NCBI GenBank assembly: GCA_021234155.1
Contig: JAJEKV010000034.1
Coordinates: 5,098,028 to 5,162,027 of the forward strand
Origin: Isoetes taiwanensis
Taxonomy: Eukaryota > Streptophyta > Lycopodiopsida > Isoetales > Isoetaceae
Direction: 5' to 3'
Length of the DNA stretch: 64,000 bases
A program made the position numbers and the translations under genes. The notes under the pieces were generated by a model, which searched no databases, had not been told where the DNA came from, and was given only the letters and a program-made list of their open reading frames with translations. The first letter of the stretch is position 1, and every line of letters begins with the position of its first letter. Below, piece by piece: positions 23,181 to 34,879 of the stretch.

Positions 23181-24085
23181 TCTCAAAGTTGGAACATTCT
23201 CGACGCCACCAAGGGGTTTAGTCATGGTTGAGGCATAATCTTAGAGTTGGAGCATTCGACTACACCAAGGGTTTTAGTCATGGTTGAGGCATTCTCACTC
23301 AAGTTGGGAATGCCTCCATTCGCACTAAGCTCCTTCAAGGAGATTTAATAGGAAGGAATTTAGTCGGCCGTATGCCTTATCGACTATCCAATCAAAGCAA
23401 GATTATAGGATTTAGTCCGATTGAGGCATTCTTGATCTTATGAAGTTTGAGAATGCTCCACCTGCATCTCAAGCCCTTTCCCTCTAAAGATCTAAAGGAG
23501 AGGATTTAGTTTGACTAGGTGCATTCTCAATTCAAGAGTCGAGAATATGCCTTCGACTAGCCAATCCGAAAAGCTCAAGAGGTTTAGTCCTGATTGAAGC
23601 TTAGGTTTAGTCCGAAAGGAGCCATTCTCGCCTCCACTCATCAAGCCCCTCTTCTAAAGATTTAGAGGAGAGATATTGAGGTATTCTAAACTTGTGAATT
23701 GAGAGTGCTCCACCCAAACCGAGCCCATTCCTCCTCAAGATTTGGAAGAGAAATTTAGTCTCCACTAGGGCATTCTCGACTCCAAGTCGAGAAAACGCCA
23801 ACACTTCTTTCCGGACTAGCCAATCAGGAAATCTCAAGGTGTTTTGTCCGGGTTGAAGCATTTCGATCAAGAGTCAACAATGTTCCGATTAATCGAGACT
23901 AAGCCCCTCTTCTTTGAAGATTGACAGGAGAGGGACTTAGTCCGATCGTGCATTCTCGACCGAGACTCCTACCAGAGAGTCGAATATGGCTTCAACTAGC
24001 CAATCAGTGAAATTTAATCTGTTTAATTGGAGAGAATAATGCAATTTTGAGAATTTTCACCTCAGCTAATCTAGTCAAGCTGAAG
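23181..24085. repeat. Inverted subrepeat cluster, unit 2
   Basis: Same boxes and hairpins as in unit 1, in the same order, ending at the ATTTTCTCCT landmark. Confidence 0.85.
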
Positions 24086-24282
24086 TATTTTCTCCTACTT
24101 CTAAAGCATGAGTATCCATCAAAATTATTAATTGCCACCAAGTATTTTCGTGGGCCCACCCACCATTATTATTGATGGTACATACATACACATTATTATG
24201 TATAATGATACTGTGATGTTTTGTCAATAATTTCATGGGTATAAATATAACTGCACTTGAGTGAAGGAGGCATTCATTTGCA

Positions 24283-24549
24283 ATGTCTCTGATTTAGGAT
24301 CTCATCATCGATAGAGCCCCGTCACCGCTGAGCTGAAAATATCGACCGCATTAATCGCTCCATGACTTACAATGATCTGAATAAGTGCATAATGAGAGGT
24401 ATCCAGCTTTGATCCCTACTTGCAATCCATAGCTAATCGTCATGAGATCGATTCCCTACACACCATGTTGTTATCCATCTCATATGGCTTCCGTGAGCGT
24501 GACGCCCGTGGAGATTGACTCGTTGATCTTGTGTGGTCACGATGAGTGA
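24283..24549 (+). pseudogene. Disrupted copy of the 89-residue ORF, unit 2
   Basis: Starts ATGTCTCTGATTTAGG with an early stop. The downstream sequence matches units 3 and 4 except at CTG/CAG positions (for example CACTGGCTCC reads TTAATCGCTCC). Confidence 0.7.
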
Positions 24550-24729
24550 CTCACTGCGGATTATTGTGTGCTTTAGGTGTATCCAAAAGACCTATTCAAA
24601 GAATATATAATGTAGTAATGTATAAGAGCTCTTGTACTATTATGTAGAGCATAATGAAAAGTAACTAATTTATTGTAGAAAGCATAATCTCTATTGGTTT
24701 TGATGCTTAAGTATCTTCCCCTACATCTC

Positions 24730-27085
24730 ACGCCTTTTTGGTCAATAATTCCCTTCAGAAGCTGAACCGCAAGCATAATTAAGGGTATCACAAGTGCATT
24801 TGCGTCTGTCTCTTAACCGAACAACCATAGTCTATGGTTTTGAGACGTTGATAGTGAGGCCTATCTTTTGATTCTCGCCCACCTTTTATGCCAACAATCT
24901 CTATATTGTTGAGCATAAGATGCACCTTTCCTTGCTACAGCTCCCATCAAGATACAAACACTTCTTCGTAATGGGGCGAGTGGGGTCTTGCACGTGGTCC
25001 TCTTCAAAGAAAGGCCATCCGTGTAGGACATGAGTCCATCGTCCGATGAGCAAAAGCATACCTTCTTCACATCCCGATATGGATCAATATTTCAACCGGG
25101 TTTTGAGTTTATCTCGCGTGCCCCACGAGTGGGGTGGTGGTGTGTACTCATCGTGGCATTACAGTAATCAGGCTCATCTAGCATGGCCTGCCTAGTTAGA
25201 GGCCAAAATTCTTTTGATTTCACCCAATGGAATATCCCCAAGTGCATGCATCAAATTTAACCAAGAGTCAATAATCTCGCTCATATAGGCAAAGGAACCA
25301 TGAGTTTAATCCAAAGACGAGAGATATTTACCCAACGATCATGTACTTCACAATGGATGATCTCAAAGCACCTATATCCCTTAGTGTTGCATGTGGCTTC
25401 ATAGCCTTCTGATCTGGATTGGTATTGTTGGCTTACCGCTAGCATCCGGGCCTTCCACATTCTTATTCCATTCTCAGCAACCATTCCCATGCCCCGCCTC
25501 ATCTTATAATACATGAGCGGCCAACCCTCTCATGGAAAACTTGAAAAGCAAGGGCTCCAAGTGACCAATCTTGCAATCCTTCTTGTCTAGAATGTAACCT
25601 TTCATGAACGACTTCCAATCGAACTTCGATTACTGTAAGGTGCCGGTGCTTGATGCTACATTCTCAAATAGTTGCATAAATTTAGGAATAGTGAGTGCAT
25701 CCGACCGCAAGCAAGAAAGTTGAGTAATTTTCAAATAGTGCATCGATGTCATCATGGGTGTGGCCAACCATCACGGCCAAGTTGGACCTGATCAAAACCC
25801 CTAGCCATACAAGATAAAAAAGATAAGAGAAAAGATATCTATTCTTGTTCCGCCGTGCAAATTGTCTAGCTGCGTATAGAGTCTTCTTGGTAGCTGCTTA
25901 GGGTGGGCTGGAGCTTTTGGTGGAGGTAAGAACTCTTCTCCATTGCTATTCTTTTTGGTCCTCAATGCATCCGAAGTTAAGGATTGTTGCCCCGCATGCA
26001 CCGTGGATGATCTGCATCTCTTTAAATGGCTCCAATTGTCTCCGAAGCATCCTCAAGGGCTTTATGTGTGTGGTCCAAAGATCCCACGGGAAATTAGAAT
26101 CATCCTTCCATAGATCGAGGAAAAATGGCCCAAGGCGCCTATGCCATGGCCGCATTAGTGCATCTATAATACCTAATTTCAAGCATTCTCCCTCCATACC
26201 GATTTTGCCAACTTCTAGTCTAGGAACCATGGTTTTGTTCTGATCCATTTTATCATGAATGATCGCCAATGCATGCTCGATCACGATGTGATAAAGCCCT
26301 CCACGACCAAGTAAGGCTCCTACAAGATATCCGGGTCTGCCATGTGTGCCTTCCTTTCCATCCGCAATTTCTTCCATCTCTCCCTTGGATCTCTTTGTCC
26401 TAGCCATTTTCTTTTTATTACAATACAGCTTGTTACACTTTGAGAATGCAATCCTTTCGCTATAGCCACCTCTGAGTGGTGTTCCTTCCACCGATAGGGA
26501 ATGAAGATGCAGAAATGTGCTTGCCCCGTCATCTCCACCACACCGGGCATTCATCTCATGGAGAATGTCTTTTGGTCAAGACAGCACAAAAGCCTCTTCA
26601 CATTCTCCCTCACACCCTCGCTTGTTATTTTCGACCTGGGGGCATCAAGCTTCCGCATTCTCGCCTATATACATGGACAACACAAAGATTTCCAGCTAGA
26701 GTGTGTGACCTTGGTTTCTTTTGAACCCGTGATACCATGTTCTGCACTTCTCGGTCCAGCTAGAAAAGCTTACGGACTTGTAAAAAGTGGACACAAGTTG
26801 ACATGGGTATACCATAGGCTTTGTGCCATGCCTTCAAGCACACATGCTTGTTGTTGAGCATGAGCTTCGACCCCGCCCATTTTCTCGAAAGCAAAGGTCC
26901 AACATGTTGTAAGCAAAGTTGGTCATGTCCGCAAACTAATATTCCAAAAAAATACATGCACGCGATCTCACCTGTGGAGAAGTTAGCACAACATCTTCAA
27001 ATGCAACAAATTGAAGATTTGAACAGTTGCTCTTTTCTTTCAGCTTTTACTATCCTTGGCCAGCTTTGGGTGTGCGATTCACCAT
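24730..27085 (-). pseudogene. Minus-strand gene of array unit 2 (probable DUF7869-type protein), fragmented
   Basis: The longest open piece of any copy is 26554-25946 (202 codons), containing MARTKRSKGEMEEIADGKEG, ALLGRGGLYHIVIEHALAII and ALMRPWHRRLGPFFLDLWKD. Further pieces at 26001-25801 and 25514-25281 follow in other frames. No transmembrane segment or nuclease motif that I can name. The large block of conserved text between units argues for a single ancestral coding sequence of roughly 600-750 codons, but introns cannot be excluded. Confidence 0.5.
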
Positions 27086-27113
27086 TTTATAACGCCTTTT
27101 TAGAATCTTCTAA

Positions 27114-27960
27114 CTTGAAAGTTGAAGATTCTCGACGCCACCGGTTGGGTTTAGTCATGGTTGAGGCATTCTCGACTCAAGTTGGGAATGCCCCATTCGC
27201 ACTAAGCCCCTTCGCAGGAGATTTAATAGGAAGGAATTTAGCTCACCGTATGCCTTATCGACTATCCAATCAGGCAAGATTATAGGATTTAGTCCGGATT
27301 GAGGCATTATTGACTTAGTGAGTTTGAGAATGCTCCACCTGCACTAAGCCCTTTCCCTCTAAAGATCTAAAGGAGAGGATTTAGTTTGACTAGGTGCATT
27401 CTCAATTCAAGAGTCGAGAATATGCCTTCTCGACTAGCCAATCGAAAAGCTCAAGAGGTTTAGTCCGATTGAAGCTTAAGGGGTTTAGTCCGAAAGTTGA
27501 GGCATTCTCGCCTCCACTCGATTTCAAGCCCCTCTTCTAAAGATTTAGAGGAGAGATATTGAGGTATTCTAAACTTGCGAATTAAGAGTGCTCCACCCAA
27601 ACCGAGCCCCTTCCTCCTCAAGATTTGGAAGAGAGAATTTAGTTCGATCAGGGCATTCTCGACTCCAAGTCGAAAAAACGCCAATACGCCTCGACTAGCC
27701 AATCAGAAATCTCAAGGTGTTTTGTCCGGGTTGAAGCATTCTCGATCAAGAGTCAACAATGTCCGATTAACCGAGACTAAGCCCCCTCTTCTTTGAAGAT
27801 TGACAGGAGAGGGACTTAGTTTGACCAGGTGCATTCTCGACCTTGAGAGTCGAGAATATGGCTTCTCAACTAGCCAATCAGGAAAATTTAACGGGTTTAA
27901 TTGGAGAGAATAATGCGATTTTGAGAATTTTGATCTCAGCTAATCTAGTCAAGCTGAAGT
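27114..27960. repeat. Inverted subrepeat cluster, unit 3
   Basis: Same boxes as unit 1 but with one fewer subrepeat at the left end, so shorter. Confidence 0.85.
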
Positions 27961-28114
27961 ATTTTCTCCTACTTCTAAAGCATGAGTATCCATCAAAATT
28001 ATTAATTGCCACCCAAGTATTTTCGTGGCTCCACCCACCACTATTATTGATGGTACATACATACACCATTATTATGTACATGATACTCGTATGTTCTCTC
28101 AATAATTTCATGGG

Positions 28115-28125
28115 TATAAATATAA
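28115..28125 (+). promoter_or_regulatory. TATA box, unit 3
   Basis: TATAAATATAA, 43 bp before the ATG of the 89-codon ORF. The equivalent is at 32075-32085 in unit 4, and unit 2 keeps ATAAATATAA at 24241-24250. The short distance implies a very short 5' leader or use of a later start. Confidence 0.55.
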
Positions 28126-28157
28126 CCGCACTTGAGTAAAGAAGGCATTAATTTGCA

Positions 28158-28427
28158 ATGTCTCGGCATTTAGGATCTGCTACCGATAGAGCTCTGTCGC
28201 CTGCTGGAGCTGAAAATATCGACTCCATCACTGGCTCCATGACTTACAATGATCTGAATAAGTGCATAATGAGAGGTATCCAGCTTGATCCCTACTTGCA
28301 ATCCATAGCTAATCGTCTCGAGATCGATTCCCTAGCTTACCACCATGTTGTTATCCATCTCATATGGCTTCCAGAGCGTGACGCCTGTGAGATTGACTCG
28401 TTGACCTTGTGTGGTCACGATGAGTGA
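28158..28427 (+). CDS. 89-residue protein of unknown function, array unit 3
   Basis: Open from ATG to TGA, beginning MSRHLGSATDRAL and ending LTLCGHDE. Mixed charged/polar, no signal peptide, no membrane segment and no cysteine motif. It contains a possible helical stretch around MRGIQLDPYLQSIANRLEID. I recognise no family. The unit 4 copy is the same length with only substitutions, while units 1 and 2 are broken, the differences falling at CTG sites. It lies 43 bp downstream of a TATA box and is convergent with the minus-strand gene of the unit. It could be a first exon: no obvious splice donor was identified, and the stop is in the same place in both open copies. Confidence 0.5.
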   Translation: MSRHLGSATDRALSPAGAENIDSITGSMTYNDLNKCIMRGIQLDPYLQSIANRLEIDSLAYHHVVIHLIWLPERDACEIDSLTLCGHDE

Positions 28428-28609
28428 CTGCTATGATTATTGTGTGCTTTAGGTGTATCCAAAGACCTATTCAAAGAATATATAATGTAGTAATATATAA
28501 GAGCTCTTGTACTATTATGAAGAATGCAGAGCATAATGAAAAGTAACTAATTTATTGTAAAAAGCATAATCTCTATTGGTTTTGATGCTTAAGTATCTCC
28601 CCTAATTCC

Positions 28610-30990
28610 GCCTTTTTCAATAATGAACTACTACAATTATGGTATCATGTGCATTTGCGGCCTGCCCTAATCGAACAACCATAGTCTATGGTTTTGAGAC
28701 GCTGATAGTGAGGCCTATCTTTTGATTCTCGCCTCCACCTTTTATGCCAACAATCTCTATATTGTTGAGCATAAGATGCACCTTTCCTGCTACAGTGCTC
28801 CCATCAAGATACAAACACTTCTTCGTAATGGGGCGAGTGGGGTCTTGCACGGTCCTCTTCAAAGAAAGGCCATCCGTGGTAGGACATGAGTCCACCGGGT
28901 CCGATGAGCAAAAGCATACCTTTCTTCACATCCTGATATGGATCAATATTTCAACCGGGTTTTGGAGTTTATCCTTTGCGTGCCCCACGAGGTGGGTGGT
29001 GGTGTGTACTCATCGCGGCATTACGTAATCGCTCATCTAGCATGGCCCGCCTAGTTAGAGGCCAAAAATTTTTGATTTCCTCCCAATGGAATATCCCCAA
29101 GTGCATGCATCAAATTTAACCAAAGAGTCAATAATCTCTGCTCATATAGGCAAAGGAACCATGAGTTTAATCCAAAGACGAGAGAGATATTTACCCAACG
29201 ATCATGTACTTCACAATGGATGATCTCAAAGCACCTATATCCCTTAGTGTTGCATGTGGCTTCATAGCCTTCGCATCTCGATTGGTATTGTTGGCTTACC
29301 GTTAGCATCCGCCTTCCACATTCTTATTCCATTCTCAGCAACCATTCCCATGCCCTGGCCTCATCTTATAATACATGAGCGCCAACCCTCATGGAAAACT
29401 TGAAAAGCAAGGGCTCCAAGTGACCAATCTTGCAATCCTTCTTGTCTAGAATGTAACCTTTCATGAACGACTTCCAATCGAACTTCGATTACGTGTAAGG
29501 TGCCTGCTTGATGCTACATTCTCAAATAGTTGCATAAATTTAGGAATAGTGAGTGCATCCCACCAAGCAAAGAAAGTTGAGTAATTTTCAAATAGTGCAT
29601 CGATGTCATCATGGGTGTGGCCAACCATCACGGCCAAGTTGGACCTGATCAAAACCCCTAGCCATACAAGATAAAAAAAAAAAGATAAGAGAAAAGATAT
29701 CTATTCTTGTTCCGCCGTGAGCAATTGTCTAGTTGCGTATAGAGTCTTCTTGGTAGCTGCTTAGGTGGGGTCTGGAGCTTTTGGTGGAGGTAAGAACTCT
29801 TCTCCATTGCTATTCTTTTTGGTCCTCAATGCATCTCGAAAGTTAAGGATTGTTGCCCCGCATGCACAAATGATGATCCGTGATTCTTAAATGGCTCCAA
29901 TTGTCTCCTAAGCATCCTCAAGGGCTTTATGTGTGTGGTCCAAAGATCCCACGTGGAAATTAGAATCATCCTTCCATAGATCGAGGGAAAAATGGCCCAA
30001 GGCACCTATGCCATGGCCGCGCATTAGTGCATCTATAATACCAATTTCAAGCATTCTCCCTCCATACCGATTTTGCCAACTTCTAGTCTAGGAACCATGG
30101 TTTTGTTCTCGATCCATTTTATCATGAATGATCGCCAATGCATGCTCGATCACGATGTGATAAAGCCCTCCACGACCAAGAAAGGCTCCTACAAGATATC
30201 CGGGCTGCCATGTGTGCCTTCCTTTCCATCCGCAATTCTCTTCTCCCCTTGGATCTCTTTGTCCTAGCCATTTTCTTTTTATTACAATACGTTGTTGCAC
30301 TTTGAGAATGCAATGCTCTTCGCTATAGCCACCTCTCGAGTGGTGTTCCTTCCATGCCGATAGGAATGAAGATGCGTAAATGTGCTTGCCTCACATCTCC
30401 ACCACACCGCATTCATCTCATGGAGAATGTCTCTTTGGTCAAGACAGACAAAAAGCCTCTTCACATTCTCCCTCACACCCTCGCTTTGTTATTTTTTTGA
30501 CCTGTGGGCATCAAGCTCAAGATTCTCGCCTATATACATGGACAACACAAAGATTTCCAAATAGAGTGTGTGACCTTGGTTTCTTTGAACCCAGATACCA
30601 TGTTCCTCCGCAATTTCTCGCGGTCCAGCTTTAGGAAAAGCTTACGCCGACTTTGTAAAAAGTGGACACAAAGGACATGGGTATACCATAGGCTTTGTGC
30701 CATGCCTTCAAGCACACATGCTTGTTGTTGAGCATGAGCTTTGACCTGCCCATTTTCTCGAAAGCAAAGGTCCAACATGTTGTAAGCAAAGTTGGTCATG
30801 TCTGCAGCACTCATATTCCAAAAAAATATCCACATGCACGTGATCTCACCTCGTGGAGAAGTTAGCACAACATCTTCAAATGCAACAAATTGAAGATTTG
30901 AACTCTAAAATGGCAGTTGCTTTTTCTTTCAGCTTTACTATCCTTGGCCGACTTTCGTGGTGTGCGATTCACCATTTTATAACGTCTTTT
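28610..30990 (-). pseudogene. Minus-strand gene of array unit 3 (probable DUF7869-type protein), fragmented
   Basis: Pieces at 30868-30530 (ADMTNFAYNMLDLC), 30300-30088, 29652-29461 and 29308-29051. The 29652-29461 piece carries NLAVMVGHTHDDIDALF followed by DALTIPKFMQLFENVASS. From memory, 'VGHTHxDID' followed by a segment with K..Y and K..F blocks is the signature of a large family of uncharacterised eukaryotic proteins (DUF7869), often multi-copy and transposon-like in plants, protists and corals. The identification needs a profile search. The gene faces the 89-codon ORF. Confidence 0.55.
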
Positions 30991-31012
30991 TAGAGTCTTC
31001 TGAACTTCGACT

Positions 31013-31920
31013 ATCTCAAAGTTGGAGCATTCTCGACGCCACCAAGGGGTTTAGTCATGGTTGAGGCATAATCTTAGAGTTGGAGCATTCTCGACTACCG
31101 GAGGGGTTTAGTTATGGCTGAGGCATTCTCGACTCAAGTTGGGAATGCCTCCATTCGATCTAAGCCCCTTCGGGGAGATTTAATAGGAAGGAATTTAGCC
31201 CGACCGGTATGCCTTATCGACTATCCAATCAGGCAAGATTATAGGATTTAGTCCGATTGAGGCATTATTGACTTATGAAGTTTGAGAATGCTCCACCTGC
31301 ATTCAAGCCCCTTCCCCTAAAGATCTAAAGGAGAGGATTTAGTTTGACTAGGTGCATTCTCAATTCAAGAGTCGAGAATATGCCTTCTCGACTAGCCAAT
31401 CGGAAAAGCTCAAGAGGTTTAGTCCGATTGAAGCTTAAGGGGTTTAGTCCGAGTTGAGGCATTCTCGCCTCCACTGCACTAAGCCCCTCTCTTCTAAAGA
31501 TTTAGAGGAGAGATATTGAGGTATTCTAAACTTGCGAATTGAGAGTGCTCCACCCAAACCCAGCCCCTTCCTCCTCAAGATTTGGAAGAGAGAATTTAGT
31601 TCCACTGTGGGCATTCTCGACTCCAAGTCGAGAAAACGCCAATACTTCCTGACTAGCCAATCAGGAAATCTCAAGGTGTTTTGTCCGGGTTGAAGCATTC
31701 TCATCAAGAGTCAACAATGTTCGATCAACCAAGACTAAGCCCCTCTTCTTTGAAGATTGACGAGAGGGACTTAGTCCCAACCAGTGCATTCTCGACTGAC
31801 TCGACCAGAGAGTCGAGAATATGGCTTCTCAACTAGCCAATCAGAAATTTAACGGGTTTAATTAGAGAGAATAATGCAATTTTGAGAATTTTGACCTCAA
31901 ATTTAATCTAGTCAAGTCAA
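31013..31920. repeat. Inverted subrepeat cluster, unit 4
   Basis: Same boxes as unit 1. The hairpin CCTCTCTTCTAAAG facing TTTAGAGGAGAG is readable at about 31484-31514. Confidence 0.85.
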
Positions 31921-32074
31921 GTATTTTCTCCTACTTCTAAAGCATGAGTATCCATCAAAATTATTAATTGCCACCCAAGTATTTCGTGGCCCACCCACCA
32001 CTATTATTGATGGTACATACATACACCATTATTATGTATATGATACTCGTATGTTTTGTCAATAATTTCATGGG

Positions 32075-32085
32075 TATAAATATAA
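32075..32085 (+). promoter_or_regulatory. TATA box, unit 4
   Basis: TATAAATATAA, 43 bp before the ATG at 32118; same spacing as unit 3. Confidence 0.55.
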
Positions 32086-32117
32086 CCGCACTTGAGTGAA
32101 GGAGGCATTCATTTGCA

Positions 32118-32387
32118 ATGTCTTGGCATTTAGGATCTGCTACTGATAGAGCCCTGTCGCCTACTGGAGCTGAAAATATCGACTCCATCACTGGCTCCAT
32201 GACTTACAATGATCTGAATAAGTGCGTAATGAGAGGTATCCAGCTTGATCCCTACTTGCGATCCATAGCTAATCGTCGCGAGATCGATTCCCTCGGTTAC
32301 CACCATGTTGTTATCCATCTCATATGGCTTCCAGAGCGTGACGCCTGTGAGATTGACTTGTTGACCTTGTGTGGTCACGATGAGTGA
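32118..32387 (+). CDS. 89-residue protein of unknown function, array unit 4
   Basis: Same length and frame as the unit 3 copy, with a handful of residue differences (for example R-to-W at residue 3, A-to-T at 16, I-to-V at 37, Q-to-R at 48). No indels separate the two copies, which suggests the frame has been kept or is too young to have decayed. Function unknown. Confidence 0.5.
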   Translation: MSWHLGSATDRALSPTGAENIDSITGSMTYNDLNKCVMRGIQLDPYLRSIANRREIDSLGYHHVVIHLIWLPERDACEIDLLTLCGHDE

Positions 32388-32569
32388 CTGCTGTGATTAT
32401 TGTGTGCTTTAGGTGTATCCAGCACCTATTCAGCAATATATAATGTAGTAATGTATAAGAGCTCTTGTACTATTATGAAGAATGCAGAGCATAATGAAAA
32501 GTAACTAATTTATTGTAGAAAGCATAATCTCTATTGGTTTTGATGCTTAAGTATCTTCCCCCTACATCT

Positions 32570-34705
32570 GCTGCCTTTTGGTCAATAATTCCTCGTGAGC
32601 TGAACTACTACAATTATGTATCACGTGCATTTGCGGCCGTCCTTAATCAACAACCATAGTCTATGGTTTTGAGACGCTGATAGTGAGGCCTATCTTTTGA
32701 TTCTCGCTTCCACCTTTTATGCCAACAATCTCTATATTATTGAGCATAAGATGCACCTTTCCTTTGGTGCCGCAGCTCCCATCAAGATACAAACACTTCT
32801 TCGTAATGGGGCAGAGGGGTCTTGCACAGGTCCTCTTCAAAGAAAGGCCATCCGTAGGACATGAGTCCACCGGTCCGATGAGCAAAAGCATACCTTTCTT
32901 CACATCCTTATATGGATCAATATTTCAACCGGTTTTGGAGTTTATCCTTTGCGTGCCCTACGAGGGGGTGGTGGTGTGTACTCATCGCATTACGTAATCA
33001 GGCTCATCTAGCATGGCCTCGCCTAGTTAGAGGCCAAAAAATTTTTGATTTCCTACCCCAATGGAATATCCCCAAGTGCATGCGCCGAATTTAACCAAAG
33101 AGTCAATAATCTCGCTCATATAGGCAAGGAACCATGAGTTTATTCCAAAGACGAGAGATATTTACCCAACGATCATGTACTTCACAATGGATGATCTCAA
33201 AGCACCTATATCCCTTAGTGTTGCATGTGGCTTCATAGCCTTCTTCTGATTCTGATTGGTATTGTTGGCTTACCGCTAGCATCCGCTTCCCACATTCTTA
33301 TTCCATTCTCGTAACCATTCCCCGATGCCCCGCCTCATCTTATAGTACATGAGCGCCAACCATCTCTCATGGAAAACTTGAAAAGCAAGGGCTCCAAGTG
33401 ACCAATCATGCAATCCTTCTTGTCTAGAATGTAACCTTTCACGAACGACTTCCAATCGAACTTCGACACAGTAAGGTGCCGTGCTTGATGCTACATTCTC
33501 AAATAGTTGCATAAATTTAGAATAGTGAGTGCATCCCACTGCGCAAAGAAAGTTGAGTAATTTTCAAATAGTGCATCGATGTCATCATGGGTATGGCCAA
33601 CCATCACGGCCAAGTTGGACCTGATCAAAACCCCTAACCATACAAGATAAAAAAAAAGATAAGAGAAAAGATATCTATTCTTGTTCCGCCGAGCAAATTG
33701 TCTAGTTGCAGATAGAGTCTTCTTGGTAGTCGCCTAGGGTGGGCTGGAGCTTTTGGTGGAGGTAAGAACTCTTCTCCATTGCTATTCTTTTTTGGTCCTC
33801 AATGCATCCGAAAGTTAAGGATTGTTGCCCCAAGCATGCACAAATGATGATCTCGCATCTCTTAAATGGCTCCAATTGTCTCCTGTAAGCGCCCACCACA
33901 CTGCAAGAAGGCTCCTACAAGGTATCCGGGCTGTCATGTGTGCCTTCCTTTCCATCTGCAATTCTTTCTCTCCCTTGGATCTCTTTGTCCTAGTCATTTT
34001 TTTCTTTTATTACAATACAGTTGTTGCACTTTGAGAATGCAATCCTCTTCGCTATAGCCACCTCCTCGAAAGTGGTGTTCCTTCCACCGATAGGAATGAA
34101 GATGCAAAATGTGCTTGCCTGTCATCTCCACCACACCGGGTATTCATCTCATGGAGAATGTCTCTTTTGGTCAAGACAGCATAAAAGCCTCTTCACATTC
34201 TCCCTCACACCCTCGCTTTGTTATTTTCGACCTGTGGGGCATCAAGCTTCCGATTCTCGCCTATATACATGGACAACACAAAGATTTCCAGCTAGAGTGT
34301 GTGACCTTGGTTTTTTGAACCCAGATTACCATGTTCTCGCACTCGCGGTCCAGCTAGGAAAAGCTTACGCCACTTGTAAAAAGTGGACACAAAGTGTTGA
34401 CATGGGTATACCATAGGCTTTGTGCCATGCCTTCAAGCACACATGCTTGTTGTTGAGCATGAGCTTCGGACCTGCCCATTTTCTCGAGCAAAGGTCCAAC
34501 ATGTTGTAAGCAAAGTTGGTCATGTCTCAGCAAAGACTCATATTCCAAAAATATCCACATGCACGGATCTCACCTGTGGAGAAGTTAGCACAACATCTTC
34601 AAATGCAACAAATTGAAGATTTGAACTCTAAAATGGCGCTTGCTCTTTCTTTCAGCTTTTACTATCCTTGGCCCGCTTTCGGTGTGTGTGCGATTCACCA
34701 TTTTA
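32570..34705 (-). pseudogene. Minus-strand gene of array unit 4 (probable DUF7869-type protein), fragmented and internally deleted
   Basis: Pieces at 34560-34354, 33899-33702 and 33539-33276 (HYSKFMQLFENVASS) match the other units. Roughly 300 bp are missing near 33885, removing the segment with ALAIIHDKM. This copy therefore cannot encode a full protein whatever the sequencing errors. Confidence 0.55.
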
Positions 34706-34879
34706 TAACGCCTTTTTAGAGTCTTCGAACTTCGACTTGCATGGCATAAGATTCCACCTAATTAACCTCCTCTCTCACAAGATTAGCCGTGGAGATCGAA
34801 CATTATCCACCAAAAGCATTGGGCCCCCGACCAGTGTCGTGGATTTGTGGCATTTCAAAGAAAAGCTTGGCATCTCATA

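Larger units (their letters stand above)
23181..27113. repeat. Array unit 2
   Basis: Second unit. Subrepeats 23181-24085, disrupted plus ORF 24283-24549, minus gene about 27085-24730 with the longest open piece of any copy (26554-25946). Confidence 0.9.
27114..31012. repeat. Array unit 3
   Basis: Third unit. It lacks one subrepeat at its start compared with units 1 and 4. The plus ORF is intact (28158-28427), and the minus gene runs about 30990-28610. Confidence 0.9.
19266..34735. repeat. Tandem array of four ~3.9-kb units
   Basis: The landmark ATTTTCTCCTACTTCT starts at 20171, 24087, 27961 and 31923, giving periods of 3916, 3874 and 3962 bp. Every other landmark repeats in the same order in each unit: inverted subrepeats, a TATA box, the 89-codon ORF, and the minus-strand gene ending at CCTTTTTAGAGTCTTC. 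The array begins near 19266 inside a subrepeat and stops at 34735, where the next unit's first bases should appear and do not. Units are near-identical outside CTG/CAG sites. The fourth unit carries an internal deletion of roughly 300 bp near 33885. Confidence 0.95.
31013..34735. repeat. Array unit 4, with internal deletion
   Basis: Fourth unit. The plus ORF is intact (32118-32387). Near 33885 the sequence jumps from the 'AATTGTCTCCT' part to the 'AAGGCTCCTACAAG' part, losing roughly 300 bp that other units have, within the minus-strand gene. Confidence 0.9.

Noticed and set aside
19266-34735. CRISPR-like array or centromeric satellite
   Set aside because: The unit is 3.9 kb and gene-bearing with irregular subrepeats, not short regular repeats with unique spacers, and far longer than plant centromeric satellites.
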